Source: Eremophila alpestris peregrina
Lineage: Eukaryota; Chordata; Aves; Passeriformes; Alaudidae
DNA length: 64,000 bases
Direction: 5' to 3'
Assembly: GCA_009792885.1 (NCBI GenBank)
Contig: WMCF01000016.1
Span: 8,975,062-9,039,061, forward strand
The translations under genes were made by a program, and so were the position numbers. The first letter of the stretch is position 1; each line of letters opens with the position of its first letter. Under the pieces are notes generated by a model. The model made no database searches, was not told the DNA's origin, and saw only the letters and a program-made list of their open reading frames with translations. This document shows, piece after piece, positions 12,367-25,039 of this stretch.

Positions 12367-12383
12367 TTTTTTTTTTTTTTTTT
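12367..12383. repeat. T17 homopolymer tract
   Basis: A run of 17 T on the plus strand. If it is the tail of a minus-strand retroposon, the body should lie to the right (12384 onward), but no known element is recognisable there. Likely polymorphic in length. Confidence 0.95.
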
Positions 12384-12808
12384 GCACAGAATGGGAAAGC
12401 CTGGAGTAGGCTCAACCACAAACAGTTCAGTATTTAAGTGGGACCCACTGTTCCATGAGACATCAAGATTAATTCTACCCATTTTTTACCCCCAGCTATA
12501 AATAAGATCTTCCCTACACCATTTGGGTGCATTTAATGTAAGTTGTTTGAGATTGTATTTCTCAAAGGCTTCAGATGCTACTCAGGTTTTTCTCTGTCCC
12601 ACAGGTTGCTGAGAGTGCCAATTAGGGCTGTGGGAGAGGGGAGAGGCCAGAAGAAGGTTATGAAATTTCTCTCTGCCTAAATCCTGTTCCTTCTCAATGA
12701 AACATGCTCCTGCACTGCTTTCCAAGGTCTATATCTCCACTGCTGCAGGCTCTAGAGGAGATATTAATTAAGGCAGGAGTGTGCTGGGGTGATTTGTACC
12801 TCTGTGTC

Positions 12809-12830
12809 TTCCTGATGAGCTCATCAGGAA
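12809..12830. other. Perfect 22-bp palindrome, no spacer
   Basis: Each half is TTCCTGATGAG followed immediately by its exact reverse complement CTCATCAGGAA, with a central GAGCTC (SacI-type) site. Symmetry breaks at 12808/12831. A perfect spacer-free palindrome this long is rare by chance in 64 kb. It contains no known full binding consensus that I recognise, and no flanking direct repeats mark it as a transposon end. Confidence 0.97.
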
Positions 12831-13299
12831 TGGGCTCCTCTGGGGCTTATGGGGGCTGCAGTGAAGGTGAAGTACAAGACCTTAAGCTGGAAGAACATTG
12901 CAATGCTCTGGTTTTGCCTCGAGTCATTAAGGCTTCTGTAATGCATTTGCAGACTAGCCAAGTGGCAAACTGGGATGGTTGGATCCTGCAGAGATGTCTC
13001 TGTGCTACAGGTGTCACTGTGTTGTAGAAAACTTGGCCTGAATTAATGCCTTGGGCCCCAGTGGGGTTGGAGAGGCTCTCTGGGCAGTCCTGGTGGGCTT
13101 CCCTGAGAAGATATAGGAGACCTGGAAAGGCAACCACAGTGTGGAGAGTTGAAGGGGTTGTTATGTATGTTTTGCAAATATGTATTTCATCAGGAAACTT
13201 GTGGTAAGACAGATAAAGATAGTATGGGGAGACAAATAGAGTTAGTACTAAAGATAATCTTGTGGTGGATGCATTGCAGCTGTGTTAATTATCCTAGAG

Positions 13300-13600
13300 T
13301 GGGAACAGCCTTGCTCTCCCAGCTATGGGCGTGATAAAGACTGAGCTGGCTGGGAGGGGACTCAGTTGGAGTTCAGTTGGAGCCGGAGCCTGCTGCTGTG
13401 GTGTGAACACCCAGGGACAGGAGGTCCTGGAAGGGACAGATAAGGTAAGACTTTGTACCAGGGACAGGTGGCTGGGCTGGGGACAGGATGGTGTGAGCTG
13501 CTACTGTGAGAAGGGAGAGAGGAGAACTGACTGACTGGCTGCTGGCATAAATGGACAGAGCCTGACAGCTCCTTGGAGATGGCTTTGGGAAACAAGATAG
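13300..13600. other. GC-richer anomalous block of unknown origin, with an 11-bp tandem duplication
   Basis: This block is richer in G on the plus strand than its AT-rich neighbours and holds a tandem 11-bp duplication (CTCAGTTGGAG then TTCAGTTGGAG, 13361-13382), repeated GGGACAG words (13413, 13461, 13480) and a CTGACTGACTGGCTG run (about 13528). The style recalls avian LTR sequence, but I find no TATA/AATAAA pair, TG...CA boundary or target-site duplication. Short open frames on both strands here have no recognisable product. Confidence 0.3.
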
Positions 13601-14799
13601 AGCCTGTTAAATAACAGTGTTGGTGTATGAAGCCTTCTGATAAGTATGAGAGACTTACAGATAATAATGTCCTGGTACTTGGAACCCACTGGAAGTTTTA
13701 ATGAAGCACTTTGTGTGTTTTGACCATCTTGACTGCAACAGAAACTGGCCTGACTCTGGCCGTAGAATTTCTCTTTTGGGAGAGTCCAGGCAGTTTTGTA
13801 CCCTCCCACCTGCTTCCCAAACTGCTGAAACTTGGCAAACCCCTGCCCCAAAAAACTCATAAGCATTGAATCCGAAGAAGAGTCTTATTACTTGCCACTG
13901 GTGTATGCTGTCTTGTTTTCTGTTTTGCTGGTTGGAGGACCTTCATTCTTATCACCTGAAGCAGCTCAGCTGCAGGGTGGCTTCTGAGGCAGCCCTCCTC
14001 AGGTGTGAGGGTGTGAGAGTTGGCAGCTTGGGCACTCTCCCTATGCCTGTGCTTCCCCTGTTCCAGTACAACTGCAGTTATGGGCACAGCAGCAAATACC
14101 ACTTATTCTGCAGACTGACTTTGTGGTGCTGAAGTTCAAAGGTTCTTTTTGACTGGGAAGTCTGTGATGACACATGCTGTGATCAAGAGCTTGTGCCTGG
14201 TTTGTGAGCCTGCAGTGTAAGCAGAGAGCAGCACGGGCCCTTCTCCCCAGAGCAGGGATTGGGACCAAAAGCTGCCATCCAAGGCTGTCTCACTGCTTAT
14301 TCAAACTGGCAGCCTCTTGATCTCTGTGGGAGTGCTGACAAGTGTAAGAGCAATGGTTTCTTTATATGAAAATCACCCAAACAAGCCATTTTTAGAATTA
14401 ACAATGATCTGATTGTTTTCCAAAATACCTTTAGTGTGTAACTTCCAATTGCTGACAGAACTTTGTAGGGGGATTATTTAAAGAAAAAAGTTCCTTTTTT
14501 ACCATTAGTCTCATCCTTTAATTTGTCAAGCTAATTAACTGATCTTACCCAGGGACCCATTGTTCCTATGCAATGCCCTCCCCCATCTGAGTCAAGGGAA
14601 GACATCTGTGCACACACAGGGTGTGCTACTCCTATCCTGTAAATTGTATGCAGGTAGGGTGGTGCTTTCTCATTCATTTGGCTTCATTTTAATCTTTCTT
14701 GCTTCACCCTGAGCTCAGCTGAAGTACATCACAGGTTCCTCAGCTAATTAACATGATTACAGCTGTCTGAATCAGGTTGGGAGATTGAGTTAGAAGCTG
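13601..14799. other. Gene-free stretch
   Basis: Unique sequence. Overlapping short frames on both strands at 13.50-14.27 kb show no domains. AT-rich from 14.34 kb onward, with TAATTAAC words at about 14530 and 14745. Confidence 0.5.
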
Positions 14800-14960
14800 T
14801 CAAGATCCCAATATACTGGAGTCTCATTACTGAGTCTCCAGTGCAGCCACATATAATGAAATTCAAACAGATCAGGTTAAATTAGATTAGCTAATGGAAT
14901 TCTCATCTTCTCAGTTTAATGTAATTCTGAATAGTGCCTCTTTAGTTTACTTACAAAATA
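14800..14960. promoter_or_regulatory. Candidate conserved non-coding element
   Basis: The stretch has ACATATAATGAAATTCAAAC (about 14850), AGATCAGGTTAAATTAGATT (about 14870) and AGCTAATGGAATTC (about 14889), then AATAAAGG at 14958. Homeodomain-type TAAT cores are dense. No repeat family or protein frame explains it. Confidence is low without an alignment. Confidence 0.25.
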
Positions 14961-17900
14961 AAGGTTTCTTTGAGTTGAATTTGACCTGACCCTGCTGGCC
15001 TGAACTCTTTGGATCTCTGAGAAGTTACTGTTCAGGATCTGAACTCTCTGGGCTTGGTTGGCTGGTGGCTTTTGTGGGGGCCTTGTGCCTGGGGGACCTG
15101 GAAGTAACTTGGTGCTGGGAGAGGAGACTCTGCAGTTGCTCTTTGTTCGTGGGGTAGCCCCAAGGGACTTGGGTGGCTCTCTCCTGCCCTCAGTGACTGT
15201 AGCTGGGATAGAAGCACAGAATAACTTCCTGTACCTCAGTGCAGAAACAGAAGGGCCAGAAGAAATTGTCTCAGTTGCAGCACATTTTGAAATGTTTGTT
15301 TTGTGCTATTAGCAGCTCAATCCTTTTTCCTGGTACTGAGAAAGAGGAAGGATGGAGCAGGCACCTGATAGCTAACTCCAATTGGCTGATGATCTTGTTT
15401 CAAAGTAGACAAATTTCTGGGAATACAGTAGTACTTGTTTCTTTGGCAAACTAGGGGGGAGAGGGTATTGTGAAATATTAATTTTTTTTATAGAGGCAGT
15501 ATCTTGCACAGTCCCTTAGCAATCCCCAGCACAGGCAGCAAAAATAGCAGTGCCAAAATGAGTTAGAGAAGCCTTCAAAGCTTGGAGAGCTGCACAACTG
15601 CAAAGCTTCTGAAGTGTCTTTGATGTGACCCCTTTTTGTAATTATCAAGGAAACAGGCAAGATGTAATGGAAGGTCCCTGCCTGTCTGTCACTGGCTTGG
15701 TGTGACAGCCTGTGCTGGTGGAAGATGCAGAGTCTGAAGACTGGCTGGGGATGGCAGGGTCCCATTCCCTGCTGGGGGCTGTGCTGAGTGAGGGTCCCTG
15801 GAATTGTGTGGCTGCTGCTAATCCTGAACTGACACTGGATCTTGGTGGAGGGCCACTGGATCTTTGTGAAAGAGGCAAAAGCTGTCTCTGTCTAACTTAA
15901 AGAGCAAATCATGTGAATTAAGAAAGGATTTGTGTCCTGGTATCCTCTTACCACCAGAGAGCCAGGGAGACACAAACAGTTGGTTAGAGTGGGAAAGAAA
16001 TGGTATTCATTATACTTTTCTATCTCTACAGAAGCTGCTTCACTTCTTGAACTCTGTCAGTGTGGCACATTTTGCAAGAACTATATTCACTTAATTTACA
16101 ATGGCATTGGGTGTGGATACTTGGTGTCACTGTCTGACAGCACAGGGGCTTTTGAGAAGTCATGATCAGCTCAGATCCCCACTTTTCCTGACTGTGTGTT
16201 GTCTGCAGCCAGCACATCAGTGTTTGTATCCCACTGTCATGATCAGAGTCCCACCATAATCACATGAAGCTCTTGATTCTCTTCCCCAGCTTCCAGCAAA
16301 CTGAATAAGTTTTGGTTAGAAAAAAAGTAACTTCCGGTTGTACAGTGACACCCCTAAGGGCTTTAAGCTCTTCTCTGAGTGGTATTAACTTGGTAGTATC
16401 TGCTGGTAAAAGTGAAGGTCTCTGAGCAAAAGCAGGTGTCCTCAATCCAATTTTCTTTTAAGAGGCTCTCCTTGCTGTGACATCTCTGCTGTGTCCTCTG
16501 TGGGGTTGATGGTTTGGCAGATAGATTGTCCCTGTGAGTGTTTGCCTGCTCACCCAGGCTGATGCACTGTGTTCAAGGCACAATGCACTTCTGCTGGTTA
16601 TGGGAGCTGCTGGGACTGGAAGAAGTTATTCCTAGCAGGACTCCTCTCTCCCTCCTTAACACGCATGTCTTCTCAGCTGCAAATCTCATTGCCAGCATAA
16701 TGGTTGTTTTCATTGCTTCACTGGGAGTAGTGAGGTTAACATCTCCAGCAGCAGCTAGAGTAGACGCAAGCAAATGGCACAATAGCTTAATCCCTTGGAA
16801 ATCACTCTTTTCAGTATAGAGTTATGTTTCCTTTTTATCTTCCCCCACTTTCTTTTAAAAGGCAGAATTACATTTTATTTTCAACCAGGCCCAGGACTTA
16901 TAGTTTGCTGCTTCTGCATGCAGAGTCACAGAATGATCCTCTAGATATTCTTTTCCCGAGGGGAATTTCCTGGTGAGAGGGCTGTGAGACTTTGGCAGTG
17001 CAGGGTGGAGCAGTTCAACCAGAGTATCTCATCTTCCTTAAATGTGGCCCATTGCAAGTAAGGTTCCTCAGTGGAGCAACATCTCTCTGGTCCTGCATGT
17101 GGTGGAGCTGGGAACGAGTTCAAGTTGTCATTGCAGAGATGAACAGCTTCCAATACATATAAATATCCACTCCTTCTCTGTTGATTCTACCACTTCCCTA
17201 TAAACAGACTCACAGTCACTCTCTGAGTGAGCCATCTGGGTTTGACAGATGTCGCTGGCTTTTTCTGGACCCATTGTTACATGGGAAAAAGGGAGGGAAT
17301 ATTCTGAAATGAAGGAAATAGCTTCTGATGGCAGTGTGCAATTTCATGGGCTGGGAGATGAGCTGCCCTTCTTTCCTTCAATTGTCATCATCTTCATTGA
17401 TTGTAATCTGCATTTGCAGCCTGGGAAAAATCACTACTTGTGGGGAATCCTGGAATTGTCAGTTTTTGGGGAAGGAAGTTTAGGTGTACTTTTACTCTTG
17501 ATATAGAACTAGTGGGCCTTTTGTACTTCTGTGAGATGAAACTTTGGTTTCTGAAGCTGTATAGTGAGGTCTATAAAGCTCTGATCTGGGACTTAATTCC
17601 CATACTCTGGAAGCTTTTTATCCATCCTGATCCCAACACTTGGCAGATGCTGGTACAAGGCAAAGGCCCCCTCCTCTCAGTCTGAGAGATACATGTACTT
17701 GTATATTCTTGAAGCCTCTTTGAATCATGATATTTGCTTCCTAATGTAGAAAGATCCCCATGTCTGATCATTCCTGACAAATTGTGAAGTTAGTGAAGTT
17801 GACATTATGGCTAAATGCTAACATCAAATATCAACATTATGCTACCTTTATTTTCCCTTTTTTTTAATTGTTGATGAAAGCATGTGAAATACATCAACTT

Positions 17901-20249
17901 TCTGAAAGTGATGGTATTAAAAATAGAAGGGGCGATGTGTGTGAAGTGCTAAAGGTCACATATCAGAAGTGAATTTCAAGGAATTTGTTTGATGAGTCTG
18001 TGATGAGATGCTTTGCTTCTCCTTTCCAATGTGTGTGGGGGTGGCACACACAGAGGTTTTGCTCTCCTTGGAGTTTTCTGTCACTCTCATGGTTCTGCTG
18101 GTGGTGGTTGTGAGGCATCTGGCACAGAACTCTGTGTGCAGTTGTGGACTGAATATGGACATGTGAACATGCAAATTATCATAATGCTTCAGTGACAGCA
18201 AAGTCCGAAGGGCACGTTTAGAATAACTTTGCTAAAATTACTGATTTTATGCTTGCTTTTAAGATTTATTCAATTAGTTTAAAAAAGGAGGAGAGAAGCA
18301 GGGGGAGCACTGTAATTCTCAATCCTGCATGTGTGGAACTGTCAAAGACAGAAGTTTGCTAAAGAAATCTGTAAGTACTGAAAACCTTGTTTCCTTCTCT
18401 GCATTATCATCCCTGAGAGAGGTAATAAAGGGTGATACCACATAACCTACCTTCACCTCAGAACCCTGGGTCCTTGTCAGCCTGTTGGAGAATGTGTGAG
18501 AAAAGACTTAGTGTAGATTGCTGCTGTGCTCCCAGATTTGACACCAACTGCTGCTCACAGATGTTCTGTGTTTGTGCTATAGAAGTGTGTTTCTATTTTG
18601 TCAGCTTCAGATGTGTTTCTAACACAAAGGTCCCTGTCCCACACTGTAGACATTTCTGAAAAGATTTTGTCCCCACTGTGTATCCTGTAGTGAAGCATTT
18701 TGTTACAAATGGTTCTGGAATGGAGCTCTGGGCTCGTGCTTTTATGTGACTCTAGAGAAAAATGGCAGTTTTCACAGAAGGATTGGGCTGTACAATAATT
18801 GTAAGGGAAAACAAACATAAATTAAGTGGCCAGCATTTTGTATGAACAGACATTTTCTCAAGTTAAAAACAATTTCTTCAAATTATTTGCATTTAAGGTG
18901 GGATTTGGGGCATGGACAGAGCTTCAAAAACCTTTCCTTGTCCCTCTGCCCCTTCTATGCTCTGTGGCATCCATGAGCCTTTCTGTAGGAGCAGCAGAAA
19001 CATCAGTTCACTGTGTGGCCACCCTGGTGAGCTCCCACAGCTCCCTTAGGTATGGTAAAGTTCTGGTGGTTTTCTTCCTCTCCCCACTGGACTCTGTCTT
19101 GGAGCTGTTTTATCAGCATTAGATTCTTCTTGTGATTTCCTTGCTTCTCACATACATGCTCTTCTCTCTCCCACTGCTGTGCTCCTTTTACTTATTATAG
19201 CTTGTTGAGATTTGTATTCTCTGGTGGCACAGGAATAATCCCAAAGTGCTTTGCCCTACTCGGTGCTGGGGCTCAGCCTGGGACATTTGCAGAACTGGCA
19301 CTCCATCTCCTAGAACTGAGCCTGAAGGGTCTTTTGTTAGGGTTAAAAAAAAAGGCAAAAGTGGGATACACAGAATGTTGTGGAGTTGGAACTTCAATAC
19401 CCAGACTGGGAGGCACAGAGTCTGTAGTGCTGAATAGTGCCAGTGGTATTGGCTTGATGCATTTGTTTTGCCCATCAAAATCAACTTGCTGGAGGTGACT
19501 GAAAGCAGGACTTTTACTGGCTGTGCTGAAGAAGTGAATGTTAACGTGAAGTCTGGGATTTCCAGTGGGCTCCATGGAAATGACATACTTAAATCACTGT
19601 AAATGGTGGCATTTAGTTCCCTCCGGGGATACTTGGAAAAGCCCTGCCCTGCAAATGTGAATCGATTACAGCTTTGTGAAGAGAAGTGTGATAAAGGGGC
19701 TTGAAAAGCTCAGTGAAGGATGGGAGGCCTCAGCAGAAAGGGAACTGTGCATTTAGGAGCTGAAATGCTCTCTGAATCAGCAGCTGGATGAATTGGATTT
19801 GTTTCAGGGGTCAGTGCCCAAACAAATATTTTCAGTAAGACATTCATAAGCCTTTATTAAACCTAGGCTGAGGCCACCCTGTACTGTCTGAGACAGCGAA
19901 GGAAAGAGACTCAAGATAAAAGGTTTGCATTAGTATTGGTAGTTATGTTTGGGCAAGGGTTTTTTTGGCCCTACATAAAAGGAAAATTAGTCCAGGAGGT
20001 GTCTGTGAAATGACAAAAGAGACACTTGGGACATAAAAAATTCACGCAAAAGGAAAAATTAAAACACCTGAAGCTAGAAAAGCTTTGCCCTCAATAGTGT
20101 CCCATGGAACTCAGAATTTGCTTTCAAGTGAAAACAGCTGCAAACACGCATGGAGAAGGAGAGGGCAAAATGCTGCTTTGAAGGAGTTGACAAGCATGGG
20201 GAGCAGAGTGCTCTGTTGGTAAAGCCTGCTTGGAGTTTTTCAGAGACGT
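14961..20249. other. Gene-free stretch
   Basis: Unique sequence. A moderately conserved-looking patch at 16655-16790 (AACACGCATGTC, CATAATGGTTG, GTAGACGCAAGC) has isolated CpGs but no frame of interest. GTGTGTGGGGGTGGCACACACA at about 18030 has a short inverted repeat. From about 19.85 kb the sequence may include further decayed 5' parts of the LINE relic, but no landmark is firm before 20250. Confidence 0.5.
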
Positions 20250-20403
20250 TAATCCAGGTTCCTTGCAGAAGATGTTAAAGGAAATGAAGCAGCAGTGGAA
20301 AAGCGAGGGAGGGTTTTAGAAGAATTTTTGGTTAAAAGATGACTAGACAGTACAAGTAAATAATGCATTGTCCTGGTGGAGAGAAGTTACCAGCAGAATA
20401 CTG

Positions 20404-20426
20404 CAAGGTCTCATGCTGAGACCTTG
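20404..20426. other. Perfect inverted repeat, 10-bp arms, 3-nt loop
   Basis: Arms CAAGGTCTCA (20404-20413) and TGAGACCTTG (20417-20426) flank TGC. It lies inside the LINE relic, exactly at its QG..L.P-encoding segment, so mutation of the LINE toward symmetry by chance is the simplest explanation. Confidence 0.95.
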
Positions 20427-20844
20427 TATTGTTCAAATATTAATCAGAGACTTGAAAAAGGAACAAAAAAGAAAATAAGTTTTGGCAGCACAGCAAACTA
20501 TTTGGGGTGATAAAGACAGGCAAAATGCAAGGATGTGTAGAAGGATATTCTGAAAGAGAATGATGCTAAAATGACAGATGAATTTCAGGGTAGGAATGTG
20601 TGAAGTGATGCACATAAAAGTAATTCTGCATGTACATAAGGCAATGAGCAGTGAGATGCCAACAGGCTCTGGGGGCTTGAGGTTCTGGGTTATAATGTAG
20701 AGCTTGTGGTGGTGTTGGCTCAGTGCTCAGCAGTGATCAAAACCAAATTGAACGTTAGAAGTTATTAGCAAAGGCACTGGGAAGAAAACATGCTGCAGCT
20801 GTGTAAGTTTGTGTTTGCACTGACTCCTGCTCTTTGTCTCCTGG

Positions 20845-20864
20845 CTCTGGAGAACTCTGGAGAA
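20845..20864 (+). repeat. 10-bp perfect tandem duplication
   Basis: CTCTGGAGAA occurs twice head to tail (20845-20854 and 20855-20864), inside the LINE relic. It looks like a small slippage duplication after insertion. Confidence 0.95.
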
Positions 20865-21027
20865 CCAAGAGAACTGGAAAGAGGCTCAGAGCAGGGTTAA
20901 ATCTGAGGTATTGAGATGTCTTTCTACCAGGGATTTTTAAGGAAACCAGGAAGAGAATGGCTAAGGTGAAATGCAGCAGCAGTCTGTAAAAACCATCAGA
21001 GGTGGTGAAGGTAAATAGGGAGTGATT

Positions 21028-24000
21028 TTTGGTGGTCCATCCCCATCAGTGAAGCGCAAGATTGCAAGTTTTGCTTGCAAGGGGTTGAGTGCAGTTATAG
21101 CAGAGCATGTGAAATAAAATTCTAATCATGGGTGCTGTGGCCTTTTTGTAAATGTTTAGGAAGCCTTTAATGAAAGGTTAATTGAGTGGTGGATTGGCAG
21201 AAAGGTGTCCTGGGAGAGAAACTGGGGAGTGCATGACTGGAGACCAAGTGATTTGATTTCTGTGTACCACAGTAGGGTGGTAATTCATGCTGTTCCCTGG
21301 CTGGTGTGCACTGAAATAGCAATGCTGCCTTTCAGCCCATTTGGCAACACGTGCCATTCCTGTGGCTTGGTTTGAGACTGGAACTTCAGCCCAGTGGAGC
21401 ACACAGGTGTTGGGAGAAGCATCTCCTGGGAGATCTGGGTGTCCTGCAGACCTAGCTTCTTGTGGGGGATAATCAGCTCCATCAGCCTTGTTGAATCTGT
21501 TCAGAGTGGGGCTGGGAGGACTTTACTGGCTTTGCTTCTTGTCATCACCCAAGCCATGGCATGCTTACACTGAAGAAGCAAAGCAGATGAGATACACTTC
21601 CAAGCACAGTATCTGGGTTTTATCTCTGTTCATAAAAAAGAAAAAAGTTAAAAGGAAGCTCTGGAAGGGGAAAAAAGCCCCTTCAAATTAATTTCATTTT
21701 AAATGTGGACAGATATCTTGAAGGTCTCAGTGCTTGTTTCATCAAGCAGAGATATTTCTACTTCTTTTGGGCAGGTGTTACCTTGTCAGAATGAAATGTT
21801 TCTGGGATCTGTCTGCTCTTCTACCATGGAGTGATTTCTTGGCAGGGAGGGTCAAGTAGAGTTGAGTTGGGTCAAACCTCCCCAGGTAGATGCCAAGTTT
21901 TATTTAGAACATCCTGCCTGGGGTTTTGTTGGTGTTTGGGTGTTGTACTGACATCTGCAATGATTCTTGTATGTGCTAAGGACATATGGCTGCCCTGAGA
22001 ATATGGGAGTATTTTAATGAGTAGAGTTTGTCTGCTCACCTAGACATTAGGCTGAATGGATGTTCAATGGTCTAGCTCTGTACAGGGCTGAGACTGCAAC
22101 TGCTCTCCCATTAGGCTTCAGCTCTTTGGATTTGCCCCTGGCTGCTGACAACTTTCTCTCCCCCAGAATTACTTGGGTGATGTGAGAAGGGGTGAGCAAG
22201 AGGACTTGACCTGTGCTTTTGTGACACTCTTTTTTTCAAAACATCAGCCCTTTTTAAAATCCCATATTGCTTTTCAATGCACAACCTTTATTCAGACTTG
22301 AATCTACCACTTTTTGTTGATGTTGTCTCTTTTTCTAGCCTTGACATTTTGGGCACTTTTAAGTACTAATGTCTGTTAGAAATGCACATGTTACTCTCCA
22401 CTCTTTGTGGTTTATTACTTCCCATGAAGTCCTGCTGTTAACTGCAAGCCAAAAAATTTAGTCCAAGGGGTAGCTGGTGGGAGAACTGTAGTCACAATTC
22501 TCTCAAGGTAAGGTGCCTTCTGCTATCTAATAAAAAACACCATATAATTTTCTTTGTCAGGCCAAATTTGTAAACAAGAACAAATTTTTTAATTGTTCAA
22601 AGGTTTGTCTGCTGTTGGCTTTCTCTGAATTGTTGTAATGTAAAAAATGTAATGTGGAAAATAAGCTGATAATTATGGGCTGAATAAATTCTCTCTAAAT
22701 CTGAGAATTAATAAATCCAGGAAAAAGAGTTGAGGCAAATAAGATTTGCAGTATCTTAACCCACTGGCCTGGTGATGTGTATGGCACACTGCAATGGAAG
22801 AAATTTAACAATGTGCTCTTACATGCTCAATAGGGAATTTGCACCAGCAAAATCATGTTCCCTCTTGAGTGCTGCTGCTTGTGGACCAGCAGTGTTTCCT
22901 AAACGAAAACCTACATGTGTTAGAAAAGGTCACAAATGTCCTGGATTTTGCTAAGTTCTCTGCTTTGACAGAAAAGCCCTGGAAGAATGCATGACATCTG
23001 AAATTGTGCCCTTTATTCAGGATGCTCCACTAATTCCCTGATGAGCATCCAAAGTGAAGTCCCAGGTGAAAGTGAGCAGGGTGAACCCTGATGAATGTAA
23101 ATGAGGTTTGATCCACCTTGCTCTTGTGGAGGTCCCCATGCTCTGTGTCATCCCGAGGCTCTTGGATTGCAGGCTGGGGAGGCTACCATGGCTCTCCTGA
23201 GCTCAGAGCATGTGGATGGGACTGTGCTGTCACACAGGCTGCAGTGGGCCCCTCTGTGTTTAAAAGCATGTTTTCCTCCCTATCAACAGCAGCCCAGGCT
23301 CATGAGCTGGCACTATTAGCATGTGTGTTTTCCCCTCACACAGTGCAAAAATAATTATCCTCTCTCAGCAGTGCCACTGTTTCTGTTCCCTCTGATTTAT
23401 GGAGGCAAAGAACTCATTTGAGAGGATGAGTCAGAAGTAATTGAGCTCCAGGGGGCTATATTTCATGGCTTCTCCTCTCTTTATTTTTGCCCTGTACTGC
23501 ACCTCATGGTTACCAGTTCTTTGGCCTTCCAGGGAATATTCAATAAAGCTTAGGAACAAGCTCAGATCTTGTTTCATGTTTAGAAACCAACCTGCTTGAA
23601 GAATGTGACAGTGATAGTCTTTCAAGTTTTGTGATATTATCATAAATACAATATGATTCATAGTTGTCTATTCCTAAATACGTGGCACCTTCTATAAAAT
23701 GCAGGATGGGTGCAAGAGTTGCTCTGTAGGGACTTCCACATGCAGCTGCTGAGTTGCAGGGAGTGGTGCTGGGTTTAGCTGCAGAACATAAATTAAAGAG
23801 GGTTGCTAGGTATAACTGAAGCTCCTGTAAAGACAGAGTCCAGGGAAAGCTTAAGGGAAGTGCTTGTGCTTCTGCAGGGGAGGCTGAAGTCATGTGTGTC
23901 TGTGTGTGAGTATGATGCTGGTGCTGGAGTCATGCAGGCAGATCCCAAGTGATCAGGGATTGGTGGCATGGCCTGGGAAAAGGTGGGAAACAGAGCCATC

Positions 24001-24607
24001 ACTTGCTGAACTGATGCAAGCAATACATGGACAGCAGAGGTATTTTGTGTGTTACTGGTAAAGGTCCGTGGGCTTGACCCTCTGCATGATGTTTTGAGAA
24101 GGTTTTTGAGTCGCACAGTGGGTGAGTATCAAGGCAGCATGAAAGACCTGCAGCTGTCCAGCTGGCAGTAAGGAATGAAGTTTTTATTACCCTCTTGAAA
24201 TAATTCCAGTCCTGTTGAGAGGAGTAGCCAAATAATCTCCCCTACCTTTCTAGAAGGGTATAGCAACAAGTAAGTGGCAACCAGTTAATCGGGAAGCTTT
24301 TGGTAGTGCAATTCAAGTCAGGATGTCTGCTTTTTTTGCTGGTTTGGCTTCTCCTTCTTGTGTATGTATTCTTTAAGTTCAAATTTTTTCCTGCAGAAGT
24401 GCTCTGGTGACAGGAGAGAGTGAGATGGCTCATGAGGTGCCCCATTCCCCTGTGATTTTGCTCAATGCCTTTGCCATTGACTGAAAAGGCTGCCAAATTC
24501 AGTTGCTGCCTTCTCCCAACTTGGGACTGACTGTTAAACTTCTGTACAAGCTGCAGTGACTGATGACTCTGCTTTTGCATTTCCATTTCTATTTACAGTT
24601 TAATTTA
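21028..24607. other. Gene-free stretch
   Basis: Unique sequence. An AT-rich patch at 22530-22720 contains TTTGTAAACAAGAACAAATT (forkhead-type core) and repeated TGTAATGTAAAAAATGTAATGTGG. The rest shows only short chance frames. Confidence 0.5.
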
Positions 24608-24620
24608 TCTCTCTCTCTCT
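24608..24620. repeat. Short (TC)n microsatellite
   Basis: Thirteen bases of perfect TC dinucleotide repeat followed by GTCAAG. Too short to be highly unstable. Confidence 0.85.
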
Positions 24621-25039
24621 GTCAAGTGTTTCTTGAGAACACTTCAGTGGCTTTTTCCTTCAAGTGTAGCAAAACCAAACAAAAGAGCCTGATGTTTCTT
24701 TGCTGGACTGAATAAGTCACTGTTATGATTGATAATGGTGAAACTGGTTTATAATTTATCTAAACAGTGATGTACATCATTAAAAACAAAGCAGGCAAAC
24801 TCCAAGTCCTCTGTGGATCTGATTGCTTTGAACAGCAGATGATCTCTGGGGAACTCAGAGTGGGAGTTCGAGTTCCAAGGGTGCTTTGAAGCATTGTAAG
24901 AAGTAATCAGGAAAAGTGAGGTGATGGATCAACAATTCATTGATTTATATGTGCCTTTGGTGGGTGGAATTGTCTGTTGCAAATGGGCTTTGCTAGCTTT
25001 TAGCCAGTAATCCCTTGGTTGTTCCCCTCTGCTTATTTC

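Larger units (their letters stand above)
20250..21027 (+). mobile_element. Ancient CR1/L3-like LINE ORF2 relic (RT C-terminal part)
   Basis: A heavily decayed non-LTR retrotransposon reverse-transcriptase relic in sense orientation. Landmarks matching the CR1/L3 ORF2 pattern run in the expected order: AAGATGTTAAAGGAAATGAA (about 20267), TTTTTGGTTAAAAGATGA (about 20324), GGTGGAGAGAAGTTACCAGC (about 20375), a QGLMLRP peptide at 20404-20424 (family pattern QGSVLGP), ILIRDLKK at about 20437-20460 (pattern F/IxNDLEK), and NFRVGMCEVMHI at 20581-20616 (pattern NFNxxKCxVMHI). These three peptides share one reading frame although stops interrupt the frame elsewhere. Near the end, EVVKVNRE at 20999-21022 is in another frame and resembles the ORF2 C-terminal EKVNKE motif. 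The catalytic FADD segment is not clearly readable. The age is old, probably predating modern birds, judged only from divergence by eye. It is non-functional. Confidence 0.8.
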
